Positions 43,979 to 54,647 are shown, counted from the stretch's first letter. The stretch: 64,000 nucleotides of DNA from Aplectana chamaeleonis (GCA_029168955.1 JAPDOI010001372.1:1-64000); one strand, 5' to 3'. The notes: generated by a model from the letters alone, not told the origin. Made by a program: numbers and translations.

Positions 43979-44184
43979 TACACTGTCCGCCCACGCGGTT
44001 GGCGTGCGTGTCGTGCCACTGTCGCGAAGGCAGTTTTTGAATATGTAAATCGATAAAAGGTTATATTAGATGAATAGTGAAGAATATCCCACTCAGCTGT
44101 TTGCAGTTTGAGTAGGCCCGTTCAGAAATAGGGCTTAGACAGGGCCGCTCGACACGTACGCCGACCGCGTGGGCGAACAGTGTC
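43979..44184. repeat. MITE D, copy 2
   Basis: ACACTGTCCGCCCACGCGG and its inverse CGCGTGGGCGAACAGTGTC are near-perfect. The arms extend through GGCGTGCGTGTCG and CGACACGTACGCC. It is better preserved than copy 1. Confidence 0.85.
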
Positions 44185-44728
44185 ATTCGGACAGATTTTA
44201 GGCATTCACTACCTTTTTCCTTCCAGTTTTCATCCTTAAGCTCCGCATAAACGCATGAAAAAAATGCTCGAAAATCGTAGAGGGTTATGCAAAAAAAGTT
44301 CTGGGAAGGATGAAATTTGAGAACACTAGGATACGTAGACTAAGAAAGATTTTTTTCAAATCACCCAGCCGTTTGGAACAAAATATATAAAACATCCTAA
44401 GAACACTTACATTTGAGTGTTTTTGATTAAATTTAGGCTTGTAGCTGCTACTGATAATGAGATCTTCAAAACGGCAGACGAAGGTGTTTTATTCTTTGAA
44501 AGTGTGTTTCGGACTTGGCATAAAATTTCTTTTCTAGGGTCTATTCGGGATACTGAATACGAATCCAGAGTCCGTTTCTCGATAGGCTCACTGTAGCTTA
44601 GGGAAGAAATGGTGTCATACAGCTACCGTAACCGACCTTAGCAATTCGAAATTGTTGACTGACTTACCATAACCTCCCGTAATGCAGGCGAAAGCGTTTT
44701 GACTATCGCCGGCAGTCGCATTTCGTCT

Positions 44729-45098
44729 ACTCAGACAATGGGATGGACCGACCGCGGACATGTTCCGTATCGACAGCGGACAGATTGCGTGCCGACAGCG
44801 GGATGGGCGACGTTTGGAACGCAATTCGCACGCGGTCGGCACGCAAATTAGAGCAGTCGGTACGCAATGCCATGCGGTTAGTAAGGAATGCCACGCGGCT
44901 AGTACGCATCGCCGAGCGGTCGGTACGCACTGCGACGCGGTCGGTAGGCATTGCCACGCGGTCTGTACGGAATGCCACGCGGTTGGTACCCATTGCCGCG
45001 CGGTTAGAACGCAATGCCGCGTGGTCGGTACGCATCGCCGCGTGGTTGGTACGAAACGTGATTTTTCGCCCGCGGTCGGTCCACCCCATTGTCTGAGT
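44729..45098. repeat. MITE E carrying an internal 21-bp minisatellite
   Basis: The ends ACTCAGACAATGGGATGGAC and GTCCACCCCATTGTCTGAGT are inverses with one mismatch, followed by CGACCGCGG/CCGCGGTCG. Between them, 44834-45058 is a tandem array of about eleven 21-bp units of the form GT(C/T)GGTACGCATTGCCACGC. Because 21 is a multiple of three, several frames stay open on both strands (up to 177 codons on the minus strand). They encode heptad-like chance repeats. Confidence 0.85.
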
Positions 45099-45499
45099 AC
45101 AATCATTGACACGATGGAAGCCCTTTGAAACAAATCCAGAGAGGTTTATAGCAATTTTGCTAATGGATCCCATGTTCGAGTTCGGGACCACAAATAACCT
45201 CCAGAAAAGTTTTTGAGCCGAATTCGAAACAATTTTGCGAGCCCCTCGCGTTCTTTTCAACCCCTAATCATGATTAAATGTCTTGACCCAGACAAAAAAA
45301 CCTTTGTGCGATCCCGCTCAGAAATCTCTACAGCCGCCTCGAACTCAGTAAGGCCTTGAAACAATGTTGAAAGTACACCCAATTTTAATGAACTCCATTG
45401 AGAACGGCCGCTCTGACTAACACAAACACCCTGCTGAGACTTCTCGCATAGAAATTGGTACCTTAGTTTAGCTCAAACTGAGTTCAACAACATTATGTT
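45099..45499. other. No gene recognised
   Basis: Sequence between MITE E and segmental unit A. I see no repeat partner or exon. Confidence 0.35.
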
Positions 45500-45800
45500 T
45501 TTCTTCGAGTGCATAGACAAACACCAGGGATTTGCACAGCAGCACGTGCCGCTATCAAATGCATCTGGGAGAGTTCAACACAACCACGTGCTGCCAATAG
45601 GGAGGCCTTTGTCACCCTCATATAGTCTTCGTAGCAGCACCTTTTCATGTGATTTAGGTTCATCTAAGGATCTTTCACCTGGCTCCGCGTGTTTGTTCAG
45701 CTTTCTTGCCTGACAATCTTCCCCGTGTTCCATTCGCTTCGCTGTTGTCACTCGACGATACTGGTTGATGGCCGCCCTGTAAAAAAAGTTGAATTTTCAG

Positions 45801-45868
45801 TCACAAGCTTTATGCACAGAATTTATTCCAAGGATATCGAGGAATGGGATGCAAAGGAGGAAAATGAC
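45801..45868 (+). CDS. Exon-like block X, unit A
   Basis: 68 nt between GAATTTTCAG and GTATGT. Read in phase 1 it gives (V)TSFMHRIYSKDIEEWDAKEE then ND. Its homologues are 50797-50879 (83 nt), 54342-54424 (83 nt) and 55504-55550 (47 nt). All four lengths are 2 modulo 3, all four are open in the same phase, and all end (Q/E)-(N/D)-(D/E). Upstream, the frame is also open across the intron-like tract, so splicing is not proven. Protein family unknown. Confidence 0.4.
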
Positions 45869-46078
45869 GTATGTAATTTTTGGTTGAATCAGGCCCCTAG
45901 GTATGGTGAAGCCTAGAAGCGAGAATGAGCCCTAGTGGGTGTTTGCTTTTCTGCCTGACCATTGGTCTAACCAAATGCACCTCGGACTTGCGGCAATGAA
46001 TCAGCAACAAGCTCACTGCAATTGCAAGATAATGTATCATCCCCGATTCGTTGAGGCATCCAGCGCTCTTCCTTTTGC

Positions 46079-46240
46079 TCGAGAACAGAATGGGAGTCGT
46101 CTGGGAGCAGTTCGGCTGGAACACGCGAAGCGCTCGGCGGGAATCCACCTCACTCAGGTTGTAGCCACAACGCCGCGAGCGTCCTATTTAGCCATCCGAA
46201 ATGCTCCTACGCGCAACTCATTCTATGTACTCAGCCAAAA
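46079..46240. repeat. Palindromic MITE shared by units A, B and D (unit A copy)
   Basis: CTCGAGAACAGAATGGGAG and TCTGGGAGCAGTTCGGC pair with the right arm GAAATGCTCCTACGCGCAAC and CATTCTATGTACTC. Orthologous copies are at 51202-51352 and 57166-57318. Unit C has no copy. The centre (GCTCGGCG...CTCACTC) is GC-rich. Confidence 0.65.
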
Positions 46241-46642
46241 ACCTCCACCGCTCATTGCCTGCACCGTATTTCCCGTCTGTCCTCCATCCACCGGTTATTG
46301 CAGTCTGAATGGCATTGCTTGTAGCTTCGCCGCAGAGCGCCGCAGTACATTCCCGAAGTACTGCATTTCAGGCGAGAAATAATGAATATTTCAAGATTAG
46401 CTTCGCCGAAGCTCTGTGGCCGAACTATAAACGCATGTGGATAGCTGTTCGACAACTGCAAAAAGCGTATTAGTACTTTTCCCGGAATTTCTGGTCTTCG
46501 AGTCGGAAGATTTTGATTTTGAAAAGCTCTCACTTGTGCTCAAATAAGAGCTTCATTTCGAATCGGCTTCATTTTGCTCTCTAGCGGTTAGAACATAAAA
46601 CTGCACTAGCGGTTCTGGTTGATGACAACAGAGTGACTGCAG

Positions 46643-46786
46643 AACCTTGCGCGGGGGTTCGGTCTACGCTAGTGTTACAGGGCAGCAGCTTTCAGGGTTT
46701 TTGGAACGTTACTGGCTTCAATTTTGAAAGTGACAGCGAGAACGTTCCCGGATCATTATGTACATCATCAGATGCAGCTTCCCCAG
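46643..46786 (+). CDS. Exon-like block Y, unit A
   Basis: 144 nt between GTGACTGCAG and GTGGGT (preceded by CCAG). Read in phase 1 at both ends it gives EPCAGVRSTL..., then FWNVTGFNFESDSENV and ...SDAASPG. Homologues: 51774-51917 (144 nt), 54648-54801 (154 nt) and 57653-57793 (141 nt). The shared core is W-x-x-(D)-G-x-x-(F/Y)-(E/D) followed by N four to five residues later. Cysteine near the start is kept in A, B and D. No family recognised. Confidence 0.4.
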
Positions 46787-47011
46787 GTGGGTTGCATTAT
46801 CTCTATTTCATTGATAGTGCAATATGGACACTTGTGAGCTATGTAGTGCTCATTCAATAAGCTATTTCGTTAGCGATGAAATTCGCGTCTTGTAACAAAC
46901 TGAGAAAAAAACAGTCAATATTAGTAGGTAGTTGGCTTCTCGATACTCGTACACGAGACGGATAAGAAAGGGATCAACGCAGCCCGCCTTGCTATTAAGC
47001 GAAAAGATGAG

Positions 47012-47481
47012 TTAAAGGCAGTGTTCACGATAAAAGTCGTTTTCCTGTTTTCCCGCCTATATTGAAAACGGTCTCATGCTGATTCCAATTATGGCCCTGG
47101 AATAGTACAAGACCCCCTGGAAACGGAGTTGTGGCCCTCGAAATTCAGCAAGGGAAAAATGTGGACGAGTTGGCCGGGGGTTGTCACTCCCGTTTTCTGC
47201 AGCCGGTGTGTGCGAGCCGACCTGAGTAAAGAGAGACGTTGAGAGTGAAGGGATGAACGGGGCCTTTGATCGGAAAACACCGCTAATTTAATCACAAATT
47301 CAGAGGAACTGTTATAGGAAGTGGGCGGAGTGGCCCAATGGGTCGGCTGGCCCACGAGATTTTCACCCACTTACTGGCCGTTTTTCGTCGCACTTTCGTT
47401 CTTATTCCTTTTATAGGGACCCAAAGCTTACGTTTTAGCCAAAAAAGAGGGAAATTTTTTCTTCGTGAACACTGCCTTTAA
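47012..47481. mobile_element. TTAA-type MITE (TTAAAGGCAGTGTTCACG ends)
   Basis: The ends TTAAAGGCAGTGTTCACGA and TCGTGAACACTGCCTTTAA are perfect inverses, with TTAA at each outer border as in piggyBac-type elements. The 470-bp interior has no transposase. Single ends of the same family occur at 29923 and 36701. Confidence 0.85.
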
Positions 47482-47936
47482 GGCACAGTTCCACCTCAGA
47501 ATCGAAATTAATTATCCTTACCTTGGAACAAATTTTACGCTGATCACAAAAGTGTCTCCAGAACCGCTTAGAAGTCACTAGGAACAGAGTTATGGCCCCT
47601 TAAAGATTCTGAATTTGAACGGCGAGTTGTCTTGAGCCTGCCTTTTCTCGTTATTCGCAACAATCGTTTTGAAGCAGGTTACAAAATAAAGCCAGACGAA
47701 AAACAATTGGAAGAACATAGATTTGGAACAAAATTGATCGCGCTACTCTTCCCTATTGAGACCGGAAGCTTGTCGGTGGGCGTTACCCATTTTTTCTTGC
47801 ATGGGGGCGGGGTCAACTTTTTCCTTGCCTTTTCTCGCTTATTTGAGAGAATTGAAATATCACGCTTGGCCGGGTTGCTATACACGGCGACCGGAGTATA
47901 ATATCAGAAATTACCCCTGAGCTTGGGCTGTGGCTT
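47482..47936. repeat. MITE I, copy 2
   Basis: It begins AAGGCACAGTTCCACCTCAG and ends GAGCTTGGGCTGTGGCTTTA. It matches the 3' third of the element at 58191-59485 over CTGCCTTTTCTCGTTATTCG, AAGCAGG, AATAAAGCCAGAC, GGGCGTTACCCATTTTTTC, CGCTTGGC and TAATATCA. The 89-codon frame inside (47632-47901) has a counterpart at 59176-59406, but the shared frame is a by-product of DNA similarity. Confidence 0.65.
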
Positions 47937-48868
47937 TACTGTGCTTCTCTGGGCCAAATTCCGGTCCGCAATTGTGGCTCGACACGCTTTGCCGCCGCAC
48001 GCGCTCGAGTCAGTCGAGTTTCCAGCGCCAAAGCTGACTCGATATGGCTTTTTATACAGTTCTCGCCAATCATGTTTAGTTTCCAGTCTCTTAAAGGCAG
48101 CATACACGCTCGCAAGCATAGTCGAGATAACAGCATAGATAGGTCCGCACGGCCCGTACTATGTCATCAACGACGTTTGAAGCGCTGAAAACTGTCCAAG
48201 ATGACAATATTTGACAATGTTTGAGCAATCTTGCCTTCCACGCCCATATTTTCACACCTTCGAGAAACAGAATGAGAATCAATGCTTGTGAAAAACGTGT
48301 GATAATTGAGAGTGATAGCACTATCAAATGGGAGTGCACGAGAAATAGTTTGGTTTACTTGAGTATAACATGTCTTCATACCTATTGACTCTCGTCCACT
48401 TTCGAGAATGCCGCTCTGCTTTGGCTGACCTCTTGAAATGGAGGATTTTATCAGTGCACAAACATGTTATATTGAGGTAAATCGAGTTTTTCTACTGCAC
48501 TCCCTTTTTATAGTGCTGTCATTCTAAGTTATCACATGTTTTCTCAAGTATCGATTCTCATTTTGTTACTCGAAGGGGTGTGAAAATACGGGCGTGGAAG
48601 GCAAGATTGCTCAAACATTGTCAAATATTGTCATCCTGGACAGTTTTCAGCGCTTCAAACGTCGTTGACGACATAGTACGGCCCGTGCGGACCTATCTAT
48701 GCTGTTATCTCGACTATGCTTGCGAGCGTGTTTGCTGCCTTTAAACCCGCCTAGAGTCAACAGATCGGCGCTTGCGGCGGTTGAAACTCTTCCGACTCCG
48801 AAGCGCGCGGCCGCAAAGCGTGTTGAGACGCCATTGCGGAGCGGAATTTGGCCCAGAAAAGCACAGTA
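47937..48868. mobile_element. MITE C, copy split by a TTAA element
   Basis: The left half 47937-48090 (TACTGTGCTTCTCTGGGCC) and right half 48745-48868 (to GGCCCAGAAAAGCACAGTA) join into a normal copy of about 280 bp if 48091-48744 is removed. The left half matches copy 2 at 6416 in orientation. Confidence 0.85.
48091..48744. mobile_element. Palindromic TTAA element nested in MITE C (654 bp)
   Basis: TTAAAGGCAGCATACACGCT at the left, AGCGTGTTTGCTGCCTTTAA at the right. The arms pair for about 250 bp (GCATAGTCGAGATAACAGCA, GGTCCGCACGGCCCGTACTA, CGCTTCAAACGTCG on the right). A clean TTAA lies on both sides and the host MITE is interrupted, so the insertion and its target preference are directly visible. 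Confidence 0.92.
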
Positions 48869-48890
48869 AATCGGATATGACTACAAGATC

Positions 48891-49472
48891 TTAAAGGCTG
48901 CGTACGCGCAAAAACCGTGTTTATTTGTTTCACAATTTTGCGCAGGTAGGCTTACCAGGTTGTCAAATATCATAAGGAGACCACCTAAAACACTCAAGTT
49001 TCAGAGAGAAACTCGTTAAAAAAATCTCGGAGCATTCAACTTTCTTTTTCTTACGTCTGTCCTGTGTGTCTTGTGTATTACACAAATATCGGAAATTTGA
49101 ACGGCTGATTTGGTTTAACCCCCTTAACTTTCTGGGTTCCGCAATTCTTTTCGCTTTTCTGCTGTCAATGATCATCTGAAAATAGGAGGCTTTCAATACC
49201 CAGGTCTGAACTCGAAGATTCTTCTTAATAAAGAATTTAGAAAATTCGATTTTCGCGGCCTGCCGAAGCCTGTCGTGGGGTTTCTGTTCCTCGTGTTAGA
49301 TGATCGACCGGGAAAACGCTTTTTCAGACCACGAAGCGATTTTCACGAGCCTATAGCATTATGAATACGCAACATTGAGATCTCAAGCTTCGCTAACTAT
49401 CTCCACTTTGTTCATACATTTGATTGAGAAGAAAAACACAGATGTGGTTTTATGCGCGGATGCTGCCTTTAA
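48891..49472. mobile_element. TTAA-type MITE (582 bp), related ends
   Basis: TTAAAGGCTGCGTACGCGCA and TGCGCGGATGCTGCCTTTAA are inverted ends, with AAAACC/GGTTTT next. The ends are shared with the element at 48091 (TTAAAGGC(A/T)GC), but the interior is different and not palindromic. No transposase. Confidence 0.8.
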
Positions 49473-49479
49473 TTTCATA

Positions 49480-50186
49480 GAACCTAACAGTATCCCGCAC
49501 TGAACACTCGAAAAGGCATTTTGGGCGCTAAATCGGGTCTGAGATCGGTTTTTAGTTTTCAAAAGGCAACTACTCACACCCCAATAATTGACCTTAACCC
49601 ATAAACTTTTGGGTAAGTTGCGGTATTCTTGAAGAGATTATTATTTAGAGTTACAAACATCTGCGGACTACTCGAAAGCATGTCAAATCGTCCGCGACTT
49701 CTCTGGTTTCGTGCACTGGGCCCGTAAGCCGATCCCGGTGAGAAGCGGATGGGCGCACCCCTACATACTGTGCTTCTATGGACCAAATTCCGGTCCGCAG
49801 TTGCGTCTCGACACGCTTTGCGGCCGCGCGCTTTCGAGTCAGAAGAATTTCCAGAGCCGCACCCGCCGATCTGCTGACTCTAGGGAGGTTTTGGAAACTG
49901 GAGACTAAAAAAACTTGCAGAAAACTGTATAAAAAAGCCACATCGAGTCGGCTTTGGCGCTCGAAACTCGACTGACTCGAGCGCGTGCGGCCGCAAAGCT
50001 TGTCGAGACATAAACTTGGACCGGAATTTGGACCAGAGAAGCACAGTATCTTTCCAGCTTCTGCTTGAGGCTGGAGAGCCTAGGGTTTATGTCACGATCA
50101 TATCATTCTCTTACTTGTGCCCGAAAGTAATTTTATGCCGAGTAAGTAAGCGCGCATTACTTTCTGAAGTACTGGGTGATTCATAC
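49480..50186 (+). repeat. Segmental unit A, tail
   Basis: CAACAGTATCCC-like start, GGGCGCTAAATCGGGTCTGA, TCGTCCGCGACTTCTCTGG, GGGCGCACCCCTACATA, the MITE C insertion, then TTTCCAGCTTCTGCTTGAGG and GCCTAGGG. The same order without the MITE is found in unit B (52180-52400) and unit C (54850-55210). A fragment of it also lies at 62890-63010. Confidence 0.75.
49766..50048. mobile_element. MITE C in unit A, empty in units B and C
   Basis: In unit A, CACCCCTACATA is followed by CTGTGCTTCTATGGACC and, after the element, TATCTTTCCAGCTTC. In unit B the undivided site is CACCACTACATAACTTTTCA at about 52336. Unit C has CACCACCACATATG. This fixes a TA target duplication for the family. Confidence 0.88.
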
Positions 50187-50796
50187 ACAATTTCTTCATG
50201 ATGGAACACACAAAACAAAACAACTTCTTCCCGGTACAATCTGAATCCAATAATATTTAGTCAATTGGATCCTTGAACAGTTCTCAGGCAAACAAAAAAG
50301 CGCTTCCGCAGCAGCACTTGCCGCTATTCGACGCATGTGGCCGTATCCGACACGACTATGTGCTGCGATTAGGAGGGACTTCTGTCGCAACCACATGGAT
50401 ATCGTACCTGCAACAGAAGCACTGGTTATCTACCCAGCGTACTTGAAATTGAGTTTAGACCCATCTTAGACTTGCTTCAATTAAGGAGATCAAAGAGTGC
50501 TCAAAGGATGAAATACCCCTCAGGCACTCAGATATTTGCCGGGCCCGACACCAGCTATAACGGGGTCCGTCCCCAGATTTGTGTCGGGTCGGACCCTTTA
50601 GAATTGTTCCTCTACGTAGTCTCAAGTGAGAAGACATGGGGGAGAATTGATTTCCCTCCCCCCTCAACGTCGTCTCAGATGGAAGAAGTGGAGGGCGAGA
50701 ACGGAATGGGATTCGACCCGAGATAAATCTGCGGTTGGACCCCCTGAGTTTCTGAGCAGTGATTTGAGTCTGACTTGTCAAACATAGAGCTTCCAG

Positions 50797-50879
50797 ATGC
50801 CATCATTACGCCGAGAACCAGAGTTGACACCCCGCGCCCTGCAGAAGATGAAGCCTATAACTTTGGATTGCAGGATGAG
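50797..50879 (+). CDS. Exon-like block X, unit B
   Basis: 83 nt between GAGCTTCCAG and GTATGC. Phase 1 reading: (D)AIITPRTRVDTPRPAEDEA then YNFGLQDE. It is open throughout and matches unit C block X in length. TIT/IIT near the start and a Q-(D/N)-E end are common to the set. Confidence 0.42.
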
Positions 50880-51201
50880 GTATGCATCTCTTTTTCTGAG
50901 TTTGGCCCAGTTTAGGCTTCAGAAATCATCATCAGAAAACTAGAATTATTCAAATGCCGTCTTTCGGTCTAGAGGACTTTATACTGTGACACGTCCCGCA
51001 GACGTCTCCACAAGCAAACCCTAGGTAAGGTGATGCCTAGAGGTGAAAATTAACCCTAGCAGGTATTTGCCTTTCTGCGTAACTATGGGTATCACCAAAT
51101 GCTTATTTAACTTGCGGAATTGAATCGACAACAAGCTCAATCAAATTGTATGATGATGTATCAGCCCGGATTCTTTAAGGCATCCAGCTATCTTCCTTTC
51201 G

Positions 51202-51352
51202 CTCGAGTGCACAGATTGGGAGGCGTCTGGGAGCAGTTCGGATGGAACGCGCAAAGTGCTCGGCGAGAATCCGCGCCACTCCTGTGCAGCCAGAGTGTTG
51301 CGTGCGCCCTATTTAGCTAACGGAACTGCTCCTAGGCACCTCCCCATTCTGT
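51202..51352. repeat. Palindromic MITE, unit B copy
   Basis: CGAGTGCACAGATTGGGAGG pairs with CCTCCCCATTCTGTGTACTCG; GAGCAGTTCGGATGG pairs with ACGGAACTGCTCC. This is the best preserved of the three copies. Confidence 0.75.
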
Positions 51353-51773
51353 GTACTCGATCCTCAAATCCCAGCGCTCATTGCCAGCCACGTATGTACC
51401 TCCCGTTTGTCCTCCGTCCACCCGCTATAGCAGTCCGAATGACGTCGCTTGTATGTTCGCCGCAGAGCGCCACGGTGCAATCTCAAACTACTGACTTTCA
51501 GGCGAGATACAATGGATGGATATTTCATGATTAGACTTCGCCAAATCTGTGTGGCGGAACTATAAACGCAAGGATAGTTCTTCGACCCCTGCAAAAAACC
51601 TATGAGTATTTTTACCCGGAGAATCTGGTCTTCGAGTCGGAAGATTTTGATTCAGAAAAGTTCTCACCAGTGCACAAATAAGAGCTGCAAAATCGGGCTC
51701 ATTTTTCCCTCTGGTGGTTGGAACCTTGACACTACCCTAATGGTTCTGGTTGAAGACAACTGAAAAATTGCAG

Positions 51774-51917
51774 AAACATGCACGGGAGTTCGGTTTACGC
51801 CAGTGTCAAATGGCAACAATGTTTAGGAATGTTGGTCGGTCGATGGCGTAAAATTTGAGACTGATGTCCAGAACGTTTCATCATCGTTGAGCTATTCACC
51901 AGATGCACCTTCCTCAG
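51774..51917 (+). pseudogene. Exon-like block Y, unit B (one in-frame stop)
   Basis: 144 nt between AAATTGCAG and GTGGGT. Phase 1 reading: ETCTGVRFTPVSNGNNV, stop, ECWSVDGVKFETDVQNVSS and ...SPDAPSSG. One TAG breaks an otherwise intact homologue of block Y in unit A, so unit B is probably not coding now, or this exon is skipped. Confidence 0.4.
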
Positions 51918-52657
51918 GTGGGTTACATGATTTGCATTTCATTACTACGGACTGAACATTCGTGAGTTATGTGGTGCTTATTCAATCAGCCATTATTACG
52001 TTAGCGGTGAGATATGGGTCTTGTACCGGACTGAGTAAAAAAAGCTACCCCATTTCAAAGTTATTTGTCTTTTCGCGCATACAGGAGAAGGATAAGAAAG
52101 GGAACAACGCAGCCCGCCCTTTTATCAAGTGGAGAAATTACTTCAATCGGATATAACTACAACATCATAAATTCAAATGACCCAACAGTATCCTTTGCCG
52201 AACATTCAAAAAGGTATTTTGGGCGCTGAACCGGGTCTGAGGTCCGTTTTCAGTTTTCTACGGGCAAGGATTAACACCCAAAAATTGACTGTAAGCCATG
52301 AACTGGGTCCATCGCGGTGAACAGCGGATGGGCGCACCACTACATAACTTTTCAGCTTCTGCTTGAGGCTGGGGCGCCTAGGGTATACAATACCGCTCGT
52401 AGGTTTGGTCAGAAAGTGAGCGAGGTTAGGTTTCCGTGTCTTTTTCGTCTTTCTGTATAACTCGCTTCAAACTCAATTTTGAGCGAAACTAGGGAGATAT
52501 TCATGATCCAGGCGTGAAATGGCTATCCAATGTTTTAGTCTTTGTGGTGGTTTAGTTAATAACTATAAAGGTTTCGCTATCAGACCGGTTTGTGGTTGCA
52601 GTACCGTGGCGGTTGGGGAGCTACCGTCTCCGTTTGCGTTTCGCTGTGTCTACTGTA

Positions 52658-52941
52658 TACTCTGCTTATCTGGGACAAATTCCGGTCCGCAATTGCGTGT
52701 CGACACGCCTTGCGGCCGCACGTTCCCGAGTTAGAAGAGCTTCCAGCGCCGCAGCCTCAGATCTGCTGACTTTAGGTGGGTTTTGGAGACTGGAAACCAA
52801 GAAAAATTGGAGAAAATTGAATAAAAATCGGCACATCGATTAGGCTTTGGCGCTGGAAACCCGACTGACTCGAGCGCGTGCGGCCGCAAAGCGTGTCGAG
52901 ACGCAATTGCAGACCGGAATTTGGCTCAGATAAGCACAGTA
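52658..52941. mobile_element. MITE C, copy near the end of unit B
   Basis: TACTCTGCTTATCTGGGAC to GGCTCAGATAAGCACAGTA. Its orientation is as in copy 1 (CAGATCTGCTGACTTTAGG centre). One end has CTCTGCTT instead of CTGTGCTT. Confidence 0.85.
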
Positions 52942-53838
52942 CATGTACTCTGCCAACGCGTAGCTAAATGCCTCCGAGGGCGCGGCCTGAAACGCCGCCT
53001 TTTCCATGTTGCGGTAAATTACGAGTTTTGGCTACGATAGCTAAAACCCGCATATTCTTGTGTCGAGGCTACGAGGGTGCAAATTCTGCGCGTATTTTAC
53101 GTAAAAAACGAAGGCTGAATTCGAAACATTGATTTCTCTGTCGCTAAACCCGTATATTCTCGCTATAATTTTGTAGCGAGAATCAATGGGGAAAATTTTG
53201 CTGCCGAAACGCGACTTTCGACGACTTCGAGAATCCTACGATCAATTCGCCTCTAAACTTGTACATAGGGGCTAATCTGGCTGTCTAACACGAATCTGCA
53301 ACTCGTTTATCGATTTTCGATAAATTACGGTAGGTTACGATGGGTATACGATAGCTCGGTTAAAGTCTCAGATTTAACTCAAAATTTCACTGTGGGTAGT
53401 ATTACATATCTGGGACGCTGAACACGAATTTGAGGTCCATTTTTCGATTTACGAAATTTAAAGGTAAGTGTCGCCTGTTAAAAGGCATCATGCCTACAGT
53501 AACCTACAGTAATCCTATGTATGGCCCAGAATAGACCCCAGATTTGAATTCAGATCCCTAAATAACCCCCGGTTGAAAGTTTTGAACCGAATCCGAAAAA
53601 AACATTTCTGAACGCCACAGAAATTCCCTGTTTCCTCCCTTACCTTTTTTTGGGAAATTCCTTATCTTTTTTTGAGCAATAAAAAAGCCGTTTTTGGAAT
53701 CCCCTTAGCCATTTAGCCAATTTCGAGCACGGGTAAATTATATACTTTCACAGACCTACAGCAGCGACAACATGATTTTCCAAATCGCCACCGGAAGGTA
53801 ACAAGCCTCCCTTGTGAGTGATTAATTGACATCTTTTT
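52942..53838. other. No gene; TTACGGTAGGTTACG-type repeat shared with unit D
   Basis: 53325-53530 (TAAATTACGGTAGGTTACG, AAAGTCTCAGATTTAACTC, GCCTACAGTAACCTACAGTAA) matches 56330-56515 in unit D, in order. It is therefore part of the segmental array. No coding signal. Confidence 0.55.
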
Positions 53839-54341
53839 TTATGATGGAACACACAAAACACAACTTTTCCCTTAAACATCTGAATCCGATATTGATCGAA
53901 CGATTGAATCATTCAACTAGTTTTTGAAGAAATACTTGTCAGTTTGATGCTCAGCACGTTAACGAGGTCCGCATCCCTGACAGAGATTCGTCTGAACTTT
54001 TTCTTAGAGGTTGCTTCCGCTGTTTTTTAATGAAGTTCCCCTCGAGCGCCAAGTCAAATGAAAACACTACGCCGCGGCAGCACGTGCTGCTACTAGAAGT
54101 ATGTGTCCGGGTCCAGCAGGGTTACGTGCTGCAAATAACGGGAGCATTTGCAGCCCCCACGTGACCATCTTACGTGCTACATATACATCAGTTACTTATT
54201 TTGCGTTCTTGGAACTGTAACGAGATTCATCTTAGAATTTCCGCACTTATTCATCTGACGTTGACGAGGAACCCTTAAGAACCCTAAGGTCTTTAGGGTA
54301 TTCAGTTTCATGTCTGTCTTGTCAAGTATCCCTTTTTTCAG

Positions 54342-54424
54342 AGGACACAATCACACCCACCAGCGGAACCTACAAGTTGCATCCTGTTGAGGTAAAATCT
54401 GGTGATGTACGGATGCAAAATGAG
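54342..54424 (+). CDS. Exon-like block X, unit C
   Basis: 83 nt between CCCTTTTTTCAG and GTGAGC, both good splice consensus. Phase 1 in, phase 0 out: DTITPTSGTYKLHPVEVK, then SGDVRMQNE. Followed by the 223-nt gap and block Y in phase 0, this gives a continuous open reading across the pair, the only unit where X and Y join without a phase conflict. Confidence 0.45.
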
Positions 54425-54647
54425 GTGAGCGTTTCTCCGAGTATGCGATATACCCCAGCTCTAGCGTTGGGTATAATATACCCCAACCCACACCACAAAT
54501 CTCCGTCATATAATTGTTGAAGATTCGCATTTTCCGGGGCATGTGGAGGCATATACCCGGTTGAGCCTGTATACCCGGGGTATAATCGTTGACGAATCAG
54601 GCCTCAGTATTGAATCTGGTTTAAGACAACTATGTAAGTGATTGCAG

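Larger units (their letters stand above)
45500..47011 (+). repeat. Segmental unit A, first part
   Basis: The unit opens with a CAGCAGCACGTGCCG palindrome-like word (45537). It then carries exon-like block X (45801-45868), a palindromic MITE (46079-46240), and exon-like block Y (46643-46786), ending with GGATAAGAAAGGGATCAACG near 46961. All of these are collinear with unit B (50187-52160) and, less the MITE, with unit C. Three further MITEs (47012-48868) and one TTAA element (48891-49472) separate it from its tail at 49480-50180. Confidence 0.75.
50187..52410 (+). repeat. Segmental unit B
   Basis: It starts TTCATGATGGAACACACAAA, shared with unit C at 53839. It carries CAGCAGCACTTGCCG (50308), block X (50797-50879), the shared MITE (51202-51352), block Y (51774-51917), GGATAAGAAAGGGAACAACG near 52090, and a tail with GGGCGCTGAACCGGGTCTGA. 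The palindrome-to-X distance is 489 bp, against 264-271 in the other units, so it gained an insertion of about 220 bp. Confidence 0.75.

Noticed and set aside
44615..45260. 172- and 177-codon minus-strand frames and 117/122-codon plus-strand frames with heptad repeats
   Set aside because: They follow from a 21-bp repeat unit, a multiple of three, within a MITE. Several frames on both strands are open equally.
47632..47901. 89-codon frame with a counterpart at 59176-59406
   Set aside because: Both lie in copies of MITE I. The similarity extends equally outside the frame, so it reflects element identity rather than coding constraint.
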